Positions 40,195 through 53,848 of a DNA stretch of 64,000 nt are shown piece by piece. Origin of the DNA: Ixodes scapularis (Eukaryota; Arthropoda; Arachnida; Ixodida; Ixodidae); NCBI RefSeq assembly GCF_016920785.2, contig NW_024609836.1, forward strand, positions 7,558,406 through 7,622,405. Reading direction: 5' to 3'. The position numbers and the translations under genes were made by a program. The notes under the pieces are model-generated. The model did no database searches. It was not told where the DNA came from and saw only the letters and a list, made by a program, of their open reading frames with translations. Each line of letters begins with the position of its first letter. The first letter of the stretch is position 1.

Positions 40195-43024
40195 CCTAGA
40201 TATCTATTACCAGAACGTCCGTGGTCTTCGCACAAAGACTAACGAATTTTTTTCTAACGTCGCTTTTACTGCTGATTCTATTATTGTTCTCACTGAAACT
40301 TGGCTTTGTCCAGATATTTCTTCTTCTGACTTTTTCCCACCAAATTTTACGGTATTTCGGCATGATCGCGAATTCTCTAATAAGAAAAAGACGGGGGGAG
40401 GTGTTTTGATAGCAGTTGATGCGTCATTACCGTGCATAAGACGTCCTGACCTGGAGACATCGCTTGAGTCCGTGTGGGTAGAACTGCAAAGTGTCAATGG
40501 TGAACGCATTCTGCTTGGCGCATACTACTTGCCGCCCGACACCTCTCCTGATGAATTTAACCGATGTCTTCTTGCTATTCAAAGTACAACTAGTGCTCTA
40601 GATAATTTCAAATTTATTGTTCTTGGTGATTTCAATGTCCCCAATATAAGCTGGGAAACAGCTACAGCGTCTTCTAATAATTACTACCTTGCTCAGAAAT
40701 CTACGTTCTTACTTAACTTTCCATCATTTACGAATCTAAAGCAACACAATTGTATTCCCAATTGCCAGGGGAACATGCTTGATTTGTGTTTCTCAGATTT
40801 AGATGATATACGTATAACTGAGTGCGCCTCAAGTTTAGTTCCACCTGACAGATATCACCCCCCTCTGGAGATCGTGGTAGCTCTTCGAGAGGGCATGAGG
40901 CGTTGTTTACAGAGTCATTCTAATGTGACTAGTCACAATTTTTCCGCTGGAGACTACGTTGGTTTATACAACCATTTTGCCGAATACGATTGGTCATCGA
41001 TCATTCGATGCACTGACGTCGATGAACAGGTTCGTGAGTTCACACGCATCGTTCGAGAAGGGATGCACCAGTTTATCCCGTTACGGAGAACCGCAGGTTC
41101 TAGGTTTCCCTTTTGGTTTTCACGTGAATTACGCAGATTAATGAATAAGAAGTTGCACGCTCACAGAAAATTTAAAAAGAACGGTCTCCCAGGATGGAAA
41201 TCAGAATTTAGGCGTCTAAGGTCTTCATGCAGGGAAGTTATGAGGCGTGATCGTCAGAGGTACGTTAATTCTGTTGAGCTGCATTTAACTCAGAATCCCA
41301 TGGAATTTTGGAAATACGTTCGGTCTCGATCAAAGACAAAATGTGGGAGGGAGATCACATTGCTGAACTCACAGGGAAACTCGACCACAGATGTTTGCGA
41401 AATTTTTGCCCACCATTTCCAGTCCGTATTTAGGCATCAACCGAACTCTCCCATTAACGCCGCGCCAGCTGCCTCTAGTAATTCAACCTGTATTGCGTTT
41501 TTTGATGAGGAGCTCTTACATGAGTGTGTAAAGAAGATGAAGCCGTCTTTGTCTTCTGGCCATGACGGCATTCCGTCGGTCCTATTGAAGGCCTATAGTG
41601 CAATATTTATCCCTATTTTGGTACACATCTTTAACAACTGCGTAAAAACCGAAGTGTTTCCCGTCTTGTGGAAAACAGCACTTGTTGTACCCGTACATAA
41701 GTCCGGTTCAAGAACAAGCGTCTCAAATTACAGGCCTATATCTCTTCTTTGTACATTTTCAAAACTCTTCGAAACAGCTTTACACAAAATATTGTCGTTT
41801 AAGCTCAAACATTCTCTCATCCCTAGCCAACATGGTTTTATGGCGGGTCGCTCAACCACGACTAACCTCACTTGTTTCATGTCAACTGCTGCTCAGGTCG
41901 TCTCTAATAGAGGCCAACTTGATGTAATCTACTTTGATCTAAGCAAAGCGTTTGATCTTGTAAATCACGACATGTTGCTGGCAAAGCTGTCAAGGCTTGA
42001 TGTCCACAGGTCGTTACTTTTATTGCTCAAAAGTTACTTGCGTGATAGACTGTGTTTTGTCAGCTCGAATGGTAATTCGTCTGCTGCTTATCAGGCTACG
42101 ACGGGTGTACCTCAAGGTTCCGTTCTTGGCCCTCTTCTGTTTTCAGTTTTTGTGAATGATGTTTCGGCTGTGATCCGTCACTCTTCCTTTCTACAATATG
42201 CAGATGACATTAAGATGTTTATAGAGGTACGAGACGAACGCGACTGTGTTCTGCTACAAAATGATGTATATGCATTCGAAAACTGGTGCAATCAGAATGC
42301 CCTAAAACTAAATAGTTCGAAAACTAAAGTCATGTCCTACACTAGAAAGACACATAATATTATATTCTCTTATGACATTCAGTCAGTTCTTTTGACACGT
42401 GTGAATGAAATCAAAGACCTTGGAGTTGTATTTGATAGTACATTACGCTTTTCGAGTCATGTTGACCATATTGTGAGCTCAGCTTTACGTACGCTTGGTA
42501 TCACGTGCCGCATTACTAAAGAGTTTAATAACCCTAGTACTTTTGTGACACTGTACAGTGCTTTATGTCGACCACACGTCGAGTATGCCTCTGTTGTATG
42601 GAATGGAATCTGCGCGACAACCTCGGCTAGAATCGAACGTGTTCAGAATAAGTTCTTATGTATCTACAGACATCGTTTCTCGTCGCGCAATGCGTCCACC
42701 TCAAACGATGATCCAGCAGTCCCAGTCCAACATAGCTTGGCATTGCCCACCCTGCGGCGTAGGAGAGAACATGCCGACATCCTATTTCTGTACAAACTTA
42801 TTCATGGCATCACTGACTGCGCATCATTGATATCAAATGTGCGTTTGAAAATTCCCGTAAAAACTACAAGGCAAAATGCATCCTTCTACAATGCTCCCGT
42901 AACTAATCTTCACGACCCCGTGTCGAGAATTGGGCACACCTACAATTCCTCTTTTACAGACTCTATTGATATATTTAACAATAACACACCGGAGTTCATC
43001 AGAGCGCTAAAGTTCCTCACCTAA
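40175..43024 (+). CDS. ORF2 of C0: endonuclease-reverse transcriptase (intact)
   Basis: 949 residues from ATG 40175, overlapping the last 20 nt of ORF1. An in-frame upstream ATG-like start at 40067 would lie deep in ORF1 and is unlikely. Endonuclease motifs: YYQNVRGLRTK, VLTETWL, GGGVLIAVD, GAYYLPPDTSPDEF, VLGDFNVPNISW and RYHPPLEI. RT motifs: NYRPISLLCTFSK, QHGFMAGRSTTTNL, YFDLSKAFDLVNH, TGVPQGSVLGPLLF and the catalytic YADD at residues 675-678. The C-terminus has RPHVEYASVVWNG and a Cys-poor thumb. No lesion is visible. Confidence 0.92.
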   Translation: MPTKIHSLDIYYQNVRGLRTKTNEFFSNVAFTADSIIVLTETWLCPDISSSDFFPPNFTVFRHDREFSNKKKTGGGVLIAVDASLPCIRRPDLETSLESVWVELQSVNGERILLGAYYLPPDTSPDEFNRCLLAIQSTTSALDNFKFIVLGDFNVPNISWETATASSNNYYLAQKSTFLLNFPSFTNLKQHNCIPNCQGNMLDLCFSDLDDIRITECASSLVPPDRYHPPLEIVVALREGMRRCLQSHSNVTSHNFSAGDYVGLYNHFAEYDWSSIIRCTDVDEQVREFTRIVREGMHQFIPLRRTAGSRFPFWFSRELRRLMNKKLHAHRKFKKNGLPGWKSEFRRLRSSCREVMRRDRQRYVNSVELHLTQNPMEFWKYVRSRSKTKCGREITLLNSQGNSTTDVCEIFAHHFQSVFRHQPNSPINAAPAASSNSTCIAFFDEELLHECVKKMKPSLSSGHDGIPSVLLKAYSAIFIPILVHIFNNCVKTEVFPVLWKTALVVPVHKSGSRTSVSNYRPISLLCTFSKLFETALHKILSFKLKHSLIPSQHGFMAGRSTTTNLTCFMSTAAQVVSNRGQLDVIYFDLSKAFDLVNHDMLLAKLSRLDVHRSLLLLLKSYLRDRLCFVSSNGNSSAAYQATTGVPQGSVLGPLLFSVFVNDVSAVIRHSSFLQYADDIKMFIEVRDERDCVLLQNDVYAFENWCNQNALKLNSSKTKVMSYTRKTHNIIFSYDIQSVLLTRVNEIKDLGVVFDSTLRFSSHVDHIVSSALRTLGITCRITKEFNNPSTFVTLYSALCRPHVEYASVVWNGICATTSARIERVQNKFLCIYRHRFSSRNASTSNDDPAVPVQHSLALPTLRRRREHADILFLYKLIHGITDCASLISNVRLKIPVKTTRQNASFYNAPVTNLHDPVSRIGHTYNSSFTDSIDIFNNNTPEFIRALKFLT

Positions 43025-43263
43025 ATTTGGCTTCCCATTTTTTGCACCTGATTAAGTTGCTCAGAACCAATTTTTATACTCTCGCTTTCCTTTCCTCTCG
43101 CTATCGTGGTGGTATAGCGTAGCGAGTTTATGTGACATATGTGATCTTTTTTAAGTGTTTTATTGCTTACTGTTTGTTTGTTGTGTGTAGTGTTGTTTTT
43201 CATGTTTCCTGAGTGCACCTGTACTAAGACCGCAAGGTTGTTCCTGGGCACTTCAATAAAAAC

Positions 43264-46295
<3,032 letters not shown>

Positions 46296-49200
46296 GACCT
46301 GGCTCTGTTCGAATATTTCTTCATCTGATCTCTTCCCACCAAATTTCACAGTATTTCGACGCGATCGCACATTCTCTACATTGAAAAAGACAGGGGGTGG
46401 GGTGCTGATAGCAATTGATACGTCGTTACAATGCGTTAGGCGTCCAGATCTCGAGACATCATTTGAGTCAGTGTGGGTAGAGCTACAATGCGCTAATGGC
46501 GAGCGTATCCTTCTCGGCTCTTATTACTTGCCCCCTGATACCTCTCCTGATGATTTTAGCCAATGTCTACTAGGCATTGAGCGCACAACCAACGCCCTTG
46601 AAAACTTTAAATTTATGGTTCTTGGCGATTTTAATGTCCCCAACATATGTTGGGAAACAGCCTCTGCGTCCTCAAAACATTACTATATTATTCAAAAATC
46701 TCATCTTTTGCTTAATTTCGCATCATTTACGAACTTAAGACGATATAACTGTATCCCGAACACCCAGGGCAACATGCTTGATCTTTGCTTCTCGGATCTT
46801 GACTGCATAGATGTAACTGAGGGTGCGTCAGGCTTGGTTCCCCCCGACGGATATCACCCCCCTTTGGAGATTAGTATACCTGTCCGACAGGGCATGAGAC
46901 GTTGTTCACGGAAACATCCTGAAGGGAATAGACACAATTTTTGCGCTGGAGATTATGTTAGTTTGTACGATCATTTCTCCAATTACGACTGGTCCTCAAT
47001 TATCCTGTGTTCTGACGTTGATCAACAGGTTCGCGATTTCACTCGAATCGTCCGAGAAGGAATGGATCAATTCATCCCGCTTCGTAAAACATCAGGCTCA
47101 AAGTTTCCCTTCTGGTTCTCGCACGAATTACGTACTTTAATGAATAAGAAATTGCGCGCTCATCGAAAGTTCAAAAAGAACGATACCCCCGAATTAAAAT
47201 CAGAATTTGGGCACTTTAGGTCTCTCTGCAAGGAAGTTTTTAAACGTGATCGTCAGGCGTACACTGATTCCGTCGAGTTGCAGCTAACTAAAAATCCCAA
47301 AGAATTCTGGAAGTATGTTCGCTCTCGGTCCCAGAAAAAAGGTAGAGGAGAGATCACCCTGCTGGACTCACAGGGAAACTCGACGACAGATGTTTGTGAA
47401 ATTTTTGCACGCCACTTCCAGTCTGTTTTTAAGCATCATCCAATCCCTTCAACTACTGCCGCGCCAGCTGTCTCTGGGAATGCATCCTGTATTGCACTCT
47501 TTGACGAGGAGCTACTGCATGAGTGTGTAAAAAAAATGAAACCATCATTGTCTTCTGGCCATGATGGTATTCCGTCAGTCCTCTTGAAGGCATACAGTGC
47601 CATATTTATTCCTGTTCTAGTACAGATTTTTAACAACTGCCTAAAGAATGAGGTCTTTCCCGCCATGTGGAAAACGGCACTTGTTGTACCTGTGCATAAG
47701 TCCGGTCCAAAAACAAATGTGTCGAACTACAGACCTATATCTCTTCTTTGCACATTTTCGAAGCTCCTCGAAGTGGCACTGCACAAAATATTGTCATTCA
47801 ATCTCAAGCGTTATCTTATCCCTAACCAACATGGATTTATGGCGGGTCGCTCGACCACAACTAATCTCGCCTGTTTTATGTCAACCGCTGCTCACGCCGT
47901 CGCTAACAGAGGCCAGCTTGATGTGATTTACTTTGACTTGAGTAAAGCGTTTGACATTGTTAATCATGAAATGTTACTGGCTAAACTGTCAAAGCTAGAT
48001 ATTCACAACTCATTGCTTTCATTGCTCGAAAGTTATTTGCGTGACCGGAAGTGCTTTGTTAGCTCGAATAATAATTTTTCTGCTACTTATGAGGCGACAA
48101 CGGGTGTGCCTCAGGGCTCCGTTCTCGGACCTCTTCTGTTTTCAGTTTTTGTTAATGATGTTTCGACTGTGATTCGTCACTCTTCATTTCTTCAGTACGC
48201 AGATGATATTAAGATGTTTATGGAGGTACGAGAAGACCGAGACTGTGTTTTGCTACAGAGAGATGTTGATGCTTTTGAAGAATGGTGCCGGGGGAATGAC
48301 CTAAAGATAAATAGCTCTAAAACGAAGTCGTGTCGTACACTCGTAAGACACATAACATTGTATTCCCATATGTTATTCAGACAGACCTTTTGGAACGTAT
48401 GAACAGAATCAAAGATCTTGGCGTAGTGTTTGACAGCACCTTAATCTTCTCCAGTCATGTGGATCACATCGTGAACGCAGCTCTACGCACGCTCGGTAGT
48501 GCGTGCCGCATCACTAAAGAGTTTATTAACCCCTGCACATTTCTTATACTCTACAGTGCATTGTGTCGACCACAGCTTGAATACGCTTCTGTTGTATGGA
48601 ATGGAATTTGTGCCACAAATTCCTTGAAAATAGAACGGGTTCAGAACAAGTTTCTTTCCATCTATAGACATCGTTGCTCAGCGCGCATTGTACCCACCAC
48701 TACTGATGTCCCTGTCCCTGTTCAGCGTAGCGTGGCACTACCTACCCTGCTTCGTAGGAGAGAACTTGCCGATATCTTATTTTTATACAAACTTGTCCAC
48801 GCCGTCACTGATTGCACGGTATTGACGTCAAGAGTACTCTTAAAAATTCCTCTAAAAACAACAAGGCAAAATGCGTCCTTCTGCAACAGGCGTCTACTCA
48901 ACCTCCACGATCCTGTGTCCAGACTTGGGCATACTTATAATTCTTCTTTTTCTGAAACACTCGACATATTTAACAATAACACGCTGCAGTTTGTAAAAAC
49001 GTTAAAGGCCATCACTTAAATTAGAACTGTATGCACTAACTTGCGGCGTTCACGCCGAAATTCCCCACTTTGAATGCATTTTTTTTTCTTTCTTTCTAGC
49101 AATTGGTGTTGGCGGTATTACCCTTAAGCTTATCGTATGTTGTGACTTTGTGTTTACTTTTTATAATTTTTAAGTGTATTTTTCTAGGGCTTGTCCGTTG

Positions 49201-49329
49201 TTTGTGTTGTCCGTACTATTGCTTTATACCCTGTTCTGCCTTACATGTTAACACAGTGCACCTGTACCAAGACCGCAAGGTTATTCCCGGGCACGAATAA
49301 AAACATTGATTGATTGATTGATTGATTGA
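46296..49329 (+). mobile_element. LINE C1: 5'-truncated family C copy
   Basis: It begins at the TETWL motif of the endonuclease (about 100 nt into ORF2) and ends with the C-type 3' end and (TTGA)n. Its sequence is nearly the same as C2 on the opposite strand, and both differ clearly from C0, so C1 and C2 form a young subgroup. Confidence 0.85.
46297..49019 (+). pseudogene. ORF2 of C1, one-base deletion
   Basis: The frame is open to about 48402 and then continues in the next frame (about 48330-49019). C2 reads ACGAAAGTCGTGTCG where C1 has ACGAAGTCGTGTCG, so a single A is missing at about 48328. All RT motifs (FDLSKAFDIVNH, GVPQGSVLGPLLF, LQYADDIKMF) lie before the lesion, and only the C-terminal part is out of frame. 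Confidence 0.9.
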
Positions 49330-49350
49330 TTATTATTATTATTATTATTA

Positions 49351-49381
<31 letters not shown>

Positions 49382-49479
49382 ATGGTAATGATAATTTAAT
49401 AATAATAATAATATTATTATTAATCATTATTATTAATTATTAATAATAATTTAATAATAATAATAATATTATTATATGG

Positions 49480-49512
<33 letters not shown>

Positions 49513-49540
49513 CAATCAATCAATCAATCAATCAATCTTT
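49306..49540. repeat. Tail-to-tail TTGA/TTA/TAA/TCAA junction with palindromic core
   Basis: From left: (TTGA)n of C1, (TTA)n to about 49381, a core in which ATGGTAATGATAATTTAATA-type sequence and a similar block ending TATTATATGGTATAAT mirror each other with alternating TTA and TAA runs, then (TAA)n to 49504 and (TCAA)n of B2. It can fold into a long AT-only cruciform. Orientation of the LINE chain flips here. Confidence 0.85.
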
Positions 49541-49818
49541 ATTATACAGTGCCCAGGAACAACCCTGAGGTCTTGGTGCTGGTACACTGGTGGATAAAAA
49601 AAAAACAAAAAAACAAAAACAAAAAAACACACTATACACATCTCCGCAGAAAATAAGCTACATTTTTAGCATAATACTAGGCAGTGCACGAGTAATTTGT
49701 ACAGTGAAATAAAAACGAGGCAGTAACAGTAGAGACGGAACACAAGACCGAAGGACAACAAGTGCACCACCAGAAAATACGACATGGAGATGACGACATT
49801 CAGACATAACAAAGCAAT
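49538..49818 (-). other. 3' UTR of B2
   Basis: About 280 nt, with the B/C signature (plus-strand GTGCCCAGGAACAACCCTGA at 49550-49569) and AATAAAG next to the TTGA tail. An A-rich run at 49597-49628 corresponds to T-runs in B1. Confidence 0.75.
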
Positions 49819-52665
49819 TCAGCAATGCTCATCCTGCACGGGCAAGTTTTTAATAGAAAGGAGAAACGTCCTGTAGCAAGGGTTGAAAATATCAAGTTTT
49901 TCAGAGTAATGATTCAAACGCTGAGCCATTCTCACAATTGGGTTTACCGGACTAAACGTTCTAGAAACATAAAAAGATGACAGAAGACGAGTAGGCACAC
50001 GTGGGACCCTAAGGCACAGTTCAGATAACAGGCTCGGAGAATTGATGAGTCCATGCAGCGTTTTAAACAAAAATAGTAAGTCCGCGTTCTCCCGACGCCG
50101 GTGCAAGCTAAGCAAACCAACACGCTCTAACGCAGACTCATATGTTAAACAGTGAACATCCTCCTTTATGTAGCGATGTTTAAAGATAGAAACAAACTTT
50201 TTTTGCACACGCTCGATCTCCAAGGAGTGACTTTTAGAAATTCCATTCCAAACAACTGAGGCATATTCTAACTGTGACCTGGATAGCGAGCAGTATAACG
50301 TGATAAAAGCCGTCGGGTTTTTGAACTCCCTGGTTAAGCGAGAGGCAACACCCAACATTCGCAAAGACGAGTTAACCAGTTTACCAACGTGATCAGAGAA
50401 ACGCAACCCAGAATCAACCATGACTCCGAGATCTTTCATTACACTTACTCGAGACAAAGTCTCTCCTTGAATATTATATGCAAAAGAGATATTGTGAGTT
50501 TTCCGAGAGAGCGTCATGACCTTGGTTTTGGACGGGTTCAAGAAAAGGTCATTTTCAGAGCACCATCGGTAGAAAGAACATGCATCTTCCTGGAGCTTAG
50601 CACAATCACGTTCAGTAACTATTTCTCGATAAATTTTTATATCGTCAGCATATTGCAGGAATGGAGAATTTAAAACAGCAAAAGAGACGTCATTTACGAA
50701 AATTGTGAACAGAAGGGGTCCTAAAACAGATCCCTGAGGAACGCCAGAGCGAGTCCTGTACAACGAAGAGTTCATGTTGTTAACCCGGACATATGCCTCT
50801 CTCTCTGACAAGTAGCTTTTTAACCAGTCATGTACTGAGCCACATACTCCATAGGAGGAAAGTTTGGATAAAAGAATAATGTGATTGACTACGTCAAAAG
50901 CCTTACTTAAGTCAAAGTAGACAACGTCCAACTGACCTCTGTTACATATTACACGAGATGCAGCAGACATAAAGCTAACAAGATTGGTAGTTGTTGATCT
51001 GCCGCTCATAAAACCATGCTGATTGGGAATTGCTAAGTTTCGAAATTTGAAAGACAGGAATTGATGAACTACCATTTCAAAGAGCTTAGAAAATGGAGAG
51101 AGAAGAGAAATAGGTCTATAGTTACAAATATCACCTTTTTTTCCCGACTTTAAGACTGGAACAACAGCAGCGACTTTCCACGTTTCAGGAAAGGTTCCCA
51201 ACCTTAACGAGTTGTTAAATATAGAGCACAGTACCGGCGTGAATATGTCGTGATACGTTTTGAGAATCGCAGAGGGAATGCCGTCGGGCCCTACTGATAA
51301 TGTTGCTCTCATTTTCTTAATACAGGACCGTACGGACTCTTCATCAACATTAATGCAACTTAACAAGTCACCAAACCCATCTAAGTGAGGCAGCACAGGT
51401 GCAGAACGCTGCGTACTATCCCTGTAGACGGACCTAAAATGCTCAGCAAATAACTCAGGCACGGACTTCAAATCGCTCTCGTGATTATCCAGGACAATCT
51501 TCGACTCGATATGCCTCCCAGAACGTGAATTAATGTACCTCCAGAATTTCTTCGGATTATTGACAAGATCTGATTCCACTGAGCAACGATGAGCCTGGCG
51601 GTCGCGATCCAGGACCGTCTTACATTGCTTTCTGCAGTTCTTGAATTCCACCTCCCACTTTAAAAGGCCACTTTTCTTAAACTTCCTGTGAAAGAAGTCC
51701 TTTCTTTTCAGTAGTGTTTTTAGCTCACTGGAAAACCAGTTAGGAAAGCGAGATTTAGTAACTGTCCTTAACGGAATAAAAGTATCCATGGCCTTCCGAA
51801 CAGTTTGCGTGAAGAGCATGACCTGGTCATTCACATCAGGCGACTCCAAGATCAATGCCCAATCAAAACTCGTGAGGTAATGATGCATCCCGACATAGTC
51901 CCCTGCCGACAGATTATATGAGGTGTGCGGCGGGGAATCACTAGAATGAGCACGAACAGAAGAATTCTCGAAAGAAAGTACTATATCAAGTGCAGGATGA
52001 TATGTATCCTGAGGAACTAATGGCAGTTCACCCCGTGCTACACGCACACTGTCCATATTTGAGAAGCATAAATCTAGAGCATTAAATTGGTGATTCAAAA
52101 CATTATTGTGTTTGAGATTTAAGAAAGAAGAAAAGTTTAAGAGCTGGGTGCCTTTCTGCCTGCAGTAAAAGTTGTCCGTAAAAACATCAAGCTGCGGCCA
52201 GTTGACTCCAGGAGCATTAAAATCCCCCAAGATTAAGACTTCGCATCCCTGTAAGTCATTCACTGTATTCTCTATGCCAACAAGACAACTATGAAATTCA
52301 TCTGGCGGTGTCTGGGGAGGGAGGTAAAATAAACCGATTAAAACGCGTACTCCCTTTGCAGCCTCAATCTCGACCCATACGCTCTCGGGAAATTTCTCTA
52401 AGTCTTCGCGTCTCCTAGAGCGGTAGCGCCTGTCGACTGCGACCAACACTCCACCTCCCGTTCTGCTCCGCGGGGTAGAATCACGATCGCGACGGTGCAC
52501 CTCAAAACAAGGAGGGAAGTAATCGGAGGAGCCGATGCTAGAACACAACCATGTTTCAGTTAAACAGAATATAGAGCAATTGGATAAGGTAACATTAGAG
52601 AAAAAGCAATCGGCTTTTGTACGCAGGCCGCGAACGTTTTGGTAAAATAAATCAATGTGACTCAT
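49819..52665 (-). CDS. ORF2 of B2: endonuclease-reverse transcriptase (intact)
   Basis: 948 residues from ATG 52665. The ATG lies 7 nt past the ORF1 stop, and an in-frame TTG lies 15 nt upstream. Endonuclease: NVRGLRTK, LTETWL, GGGVLVAVD, LGDFNAPGVNW, YHPALDI. RT: NYRPISLLSPFSK, FDLSKAFDVVNH, GVPQGSVLGPLLF, catalytic YADD at residues 672-675. C-terminus: SQLEYASVVWNG and HRRRENADLLFLF. Where B1 has LGDFNASG this copy has LGDFNAPG, as does C0 (FNVP). No lesion is visible. Confidence 0.92.
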   Translation of the reverse strand: MSHIDLFYQNVRGLRTKADCFFSNVTLSNCSIFCLTETWLCSSIGSSDYFPPCFEVHRRDRDSTPRSRTGGGVLVAVDRRYRSRRREDLEKFPESVWVEIEAAKGVRVLIGLFYLPPQTPPDEFHSCLVGIENTVNDLQGCEVLILGDFNAPGVNWPQLDVFTDNFYCRQKGTQLLNFSSFLNLKHNNVLNHQFNALDLCFSNMDSVRVARGELPLVPQDTYHPALDIVLSFENSSVRAHSSDSPPHTSYNLSAGDYVGMHHYLTSFDWALILESPDVNDQVMLFTQTVRKAMDTFIPLRTVTKSRFPNWFSSELKTLLKRKDFFHRKFKKSGLLKWEVEFKNCRKQCKTVLDRDRQAHRCSVESDLVNNPKKFWRYINSRSGRHIESKIVLDNHESDLKSVPELFAEHFRSVYRDSTQRSAPVLPHLDGFGDLLSCINVDEESVRSCIKKMRATLSVGPDGIPSAILKTYHDIFTPVLCSIFNNSLRLGTFPETWKVAAVVPVLKSGKKGDICNYRPISLLSPFSKLFEMVVHQFLSFKFRNLAIPNQHGFMSGRSTTTNLVSFMSAASRVICNRGQLDVVYFDLSKAFDVVNHIILLSKLSSYGVCGSVHDWLKSYLSEREAYVRVNNMNSSLYRTRSGVPQGSVLGPLLFTIFVNDVSFAVLNSPFLQYADDIKIYREIVTERDCAKLQEDACSFYRWCSENDLFLNPSKTKVMTLSRKTHNISFAYNIQGETLSRVSVMKDLGVMVDSGLRFSDHVGKLVNSSLRMLGVASRLTREFKNPTAFITLYCSLSRSQLEYASVVWNGISKSHSLEIERVQKKFVSIFKHRYIKEDVHCLTYESALERVGLLSLHRRRENADLLFLFKTLHGLINSPSLLSELCLRVPRVPTRLLSSFYVSRTFSPVNPIVRMAQRLNHYSEKLDIFNPCYRTFLLSIKNLPVQDEHC

Positions 52666-52672
52666 CCTTGGT

Positions 52673-53770
52673 CTATCCAACGTTCAAAGGGGAGGCGGCT
52701 GCCTCGGATGCATGGAGCAGGTCTTCGCGAAGGGCGCCTCGAAAAGCCTTAAAGAGGCATGATTTGGGCCACACGGTAGGATCGGAAAGCTTTTCGAAGT
52801 CTTTTGCAGCCACAGACACATGGAAGGAGGCGTAGGAGTCGTAGCGCGTCTTCAGCTTCCGGCACTCCACTTCCTCAACTCCGACGGAAGAGAGGTGAGA
52901 ACTGATGTCTACGCAGCTGGTGTCCGGGTTCAGCTTGGTGACGAAGAGGGCTCTTCGTCGAGTTGATGGAGGGGCAACGATCAACTTGCAGGTTTCCGAC
53001 GCCCCGAAAAGCGCCGGGGTCCTAGCTTTTGGTCGTGCAGAGTTGGTGCCACTGGGAGGGATGTCGTCTTTCGGCGGAGCATTATTCTGGCCATCCGAAG
53101 GGAGGGCTGCCGCCAGAATTTTCGTGGGAGAAGCTTGGGGGAGAGAGCTGTGTAGAGCGGCAGCATAAGAGTCTTTTCCCAAAGACCCCCCCGCAGCCCC
53201 ATCTACGGGCTGCCGCCGGCGATCGGGCGCGTCCGGCTTTCGTCGCTGGCCGAGTGCGTCACGCAGACCCCGGACCTCAGTCCGTAGTAAGGCCATGGCA
53301 CCCGCCTGTAGCTCGGCGTCGCGCTTTTGCTCGCGTCGGAGGCGTGCGTTTTCGTCCCTGAGGGCGGCGACCTCGTCAGTCAGGAACGAAATTCCCTCCA
53401 TAGCATCGAGGAGCAGGCTCCGCAGGGACTCGACGCCGGCTCCAAGGTCAACGGGAGGAGAGGAGGCGGGTGGCCCCGCGGGAAGTTGTCGAGCCGGAGA
53501 GAGGGCCGCAGGGGTAGGGGAAAAGTCCGCAGCGCTGCTGTCGTGACTGCCGACGACGCCATCGCTGTTAGGCCTCGCAGCACCGCCGACAATCGCACAG
53601 CTCTCACAGAGAAAGGAGCTTACCCCAGACTGAAGGAATGTCTCCACGTTGTCCGGCCAGCACACACACTTTGTGTGCGCACGAAGATTGCATTCAGAAC
53701 ATCGGAGAAACTTCTGTCTTCCGTAGAAGACACGGGAGCAGATTGTGCATGCGTCCGTACTAGGCGGCAT
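52673..53770 (-). CDS. ORF1 of B2: PHD-finger protein of the LINE (intact)
   Basis: 365 residues. The PHD-like finger has Cys 8, 11, 24, 27, 35, 55, 58 and His 32. A Pro/Ala-rich linker is followed by a coiled coil of about 60 residues (SLRSLLLDAMEGISFLTDEV and on), a basic Arg/Asp/Pro part, and an RRM-like end (RRALFVTKLNPDT, LKTRYDSYASFHVS). The native C-terminus LREDLLHASEAAASPLNVG is complete here, showing what the MITE removed from B1. The start ATG is 10 nt from the 5' end of the element. Expected role: RNP formation, with possible chromatin contact through the finger. Confidence 0.87.
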   Translation of the reverse strand: MPPSTDACTICSRVFYGRQKFLRCSECNLRAHTKCVCWPDNVETFLQSGVSSFLCESCAIVGGAARPNSDGVVGSHDSSAADFSPTPAALSPARQLPAGPPASSPPVDLGAGVESLRSLLLDAMEGISFLTDEVAALRDENARLRREQKRDAELQAGAMALLRTEVRGLRDALGQRRKPDAPDRRRQPVDGAAGGSLGKDSYAAALHSSLPQASPTKILAAALPSDGQNNAPPKDDIPPSGTNSARPKARTPALFGASETCKLIVAPPSTRRRALFVTKLNPDTSCVDISSHLSSVGVEEVECRKLKTRYDSYASFHVSVAAKDFEKLSDPTVWPKSCLFKAFRGALREDLLHASEAAASPLNVG

Positions 53771-53779
53771 CTCCGCAGC

Positions 53780-53780
<1 letters not shown>

Positions 53781-53831
<51 letters not shown>

Positions 53832-53848
53832 CAATCAATCAATCAATG
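53781..53848 (-). repeat. (TTGA)n(TTA)n junction C2/B2
   Basis: Plus strand: (AAT)n 53781-53830, then (TCAA)n to 53847. These are the 3' tail of C2 and the 5' border of B2. Confidence 0.95.

Larger units (their letters stand above)
49511..53780 (-). mobile_element. LINE B2: full-length family B copy with both ORFs intact
   Basis: Minus strand from CGCTGCGGAG (53780) to (TTGA)n at about 49537-49511. ORF1 and ORF2 are uninterrupted. The protein differs from B1 by scattered substitutions and one missing Gln (LKHNN versus LKQHNN). With C0 it is the best candidate active copy. Confidence 0.88.
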
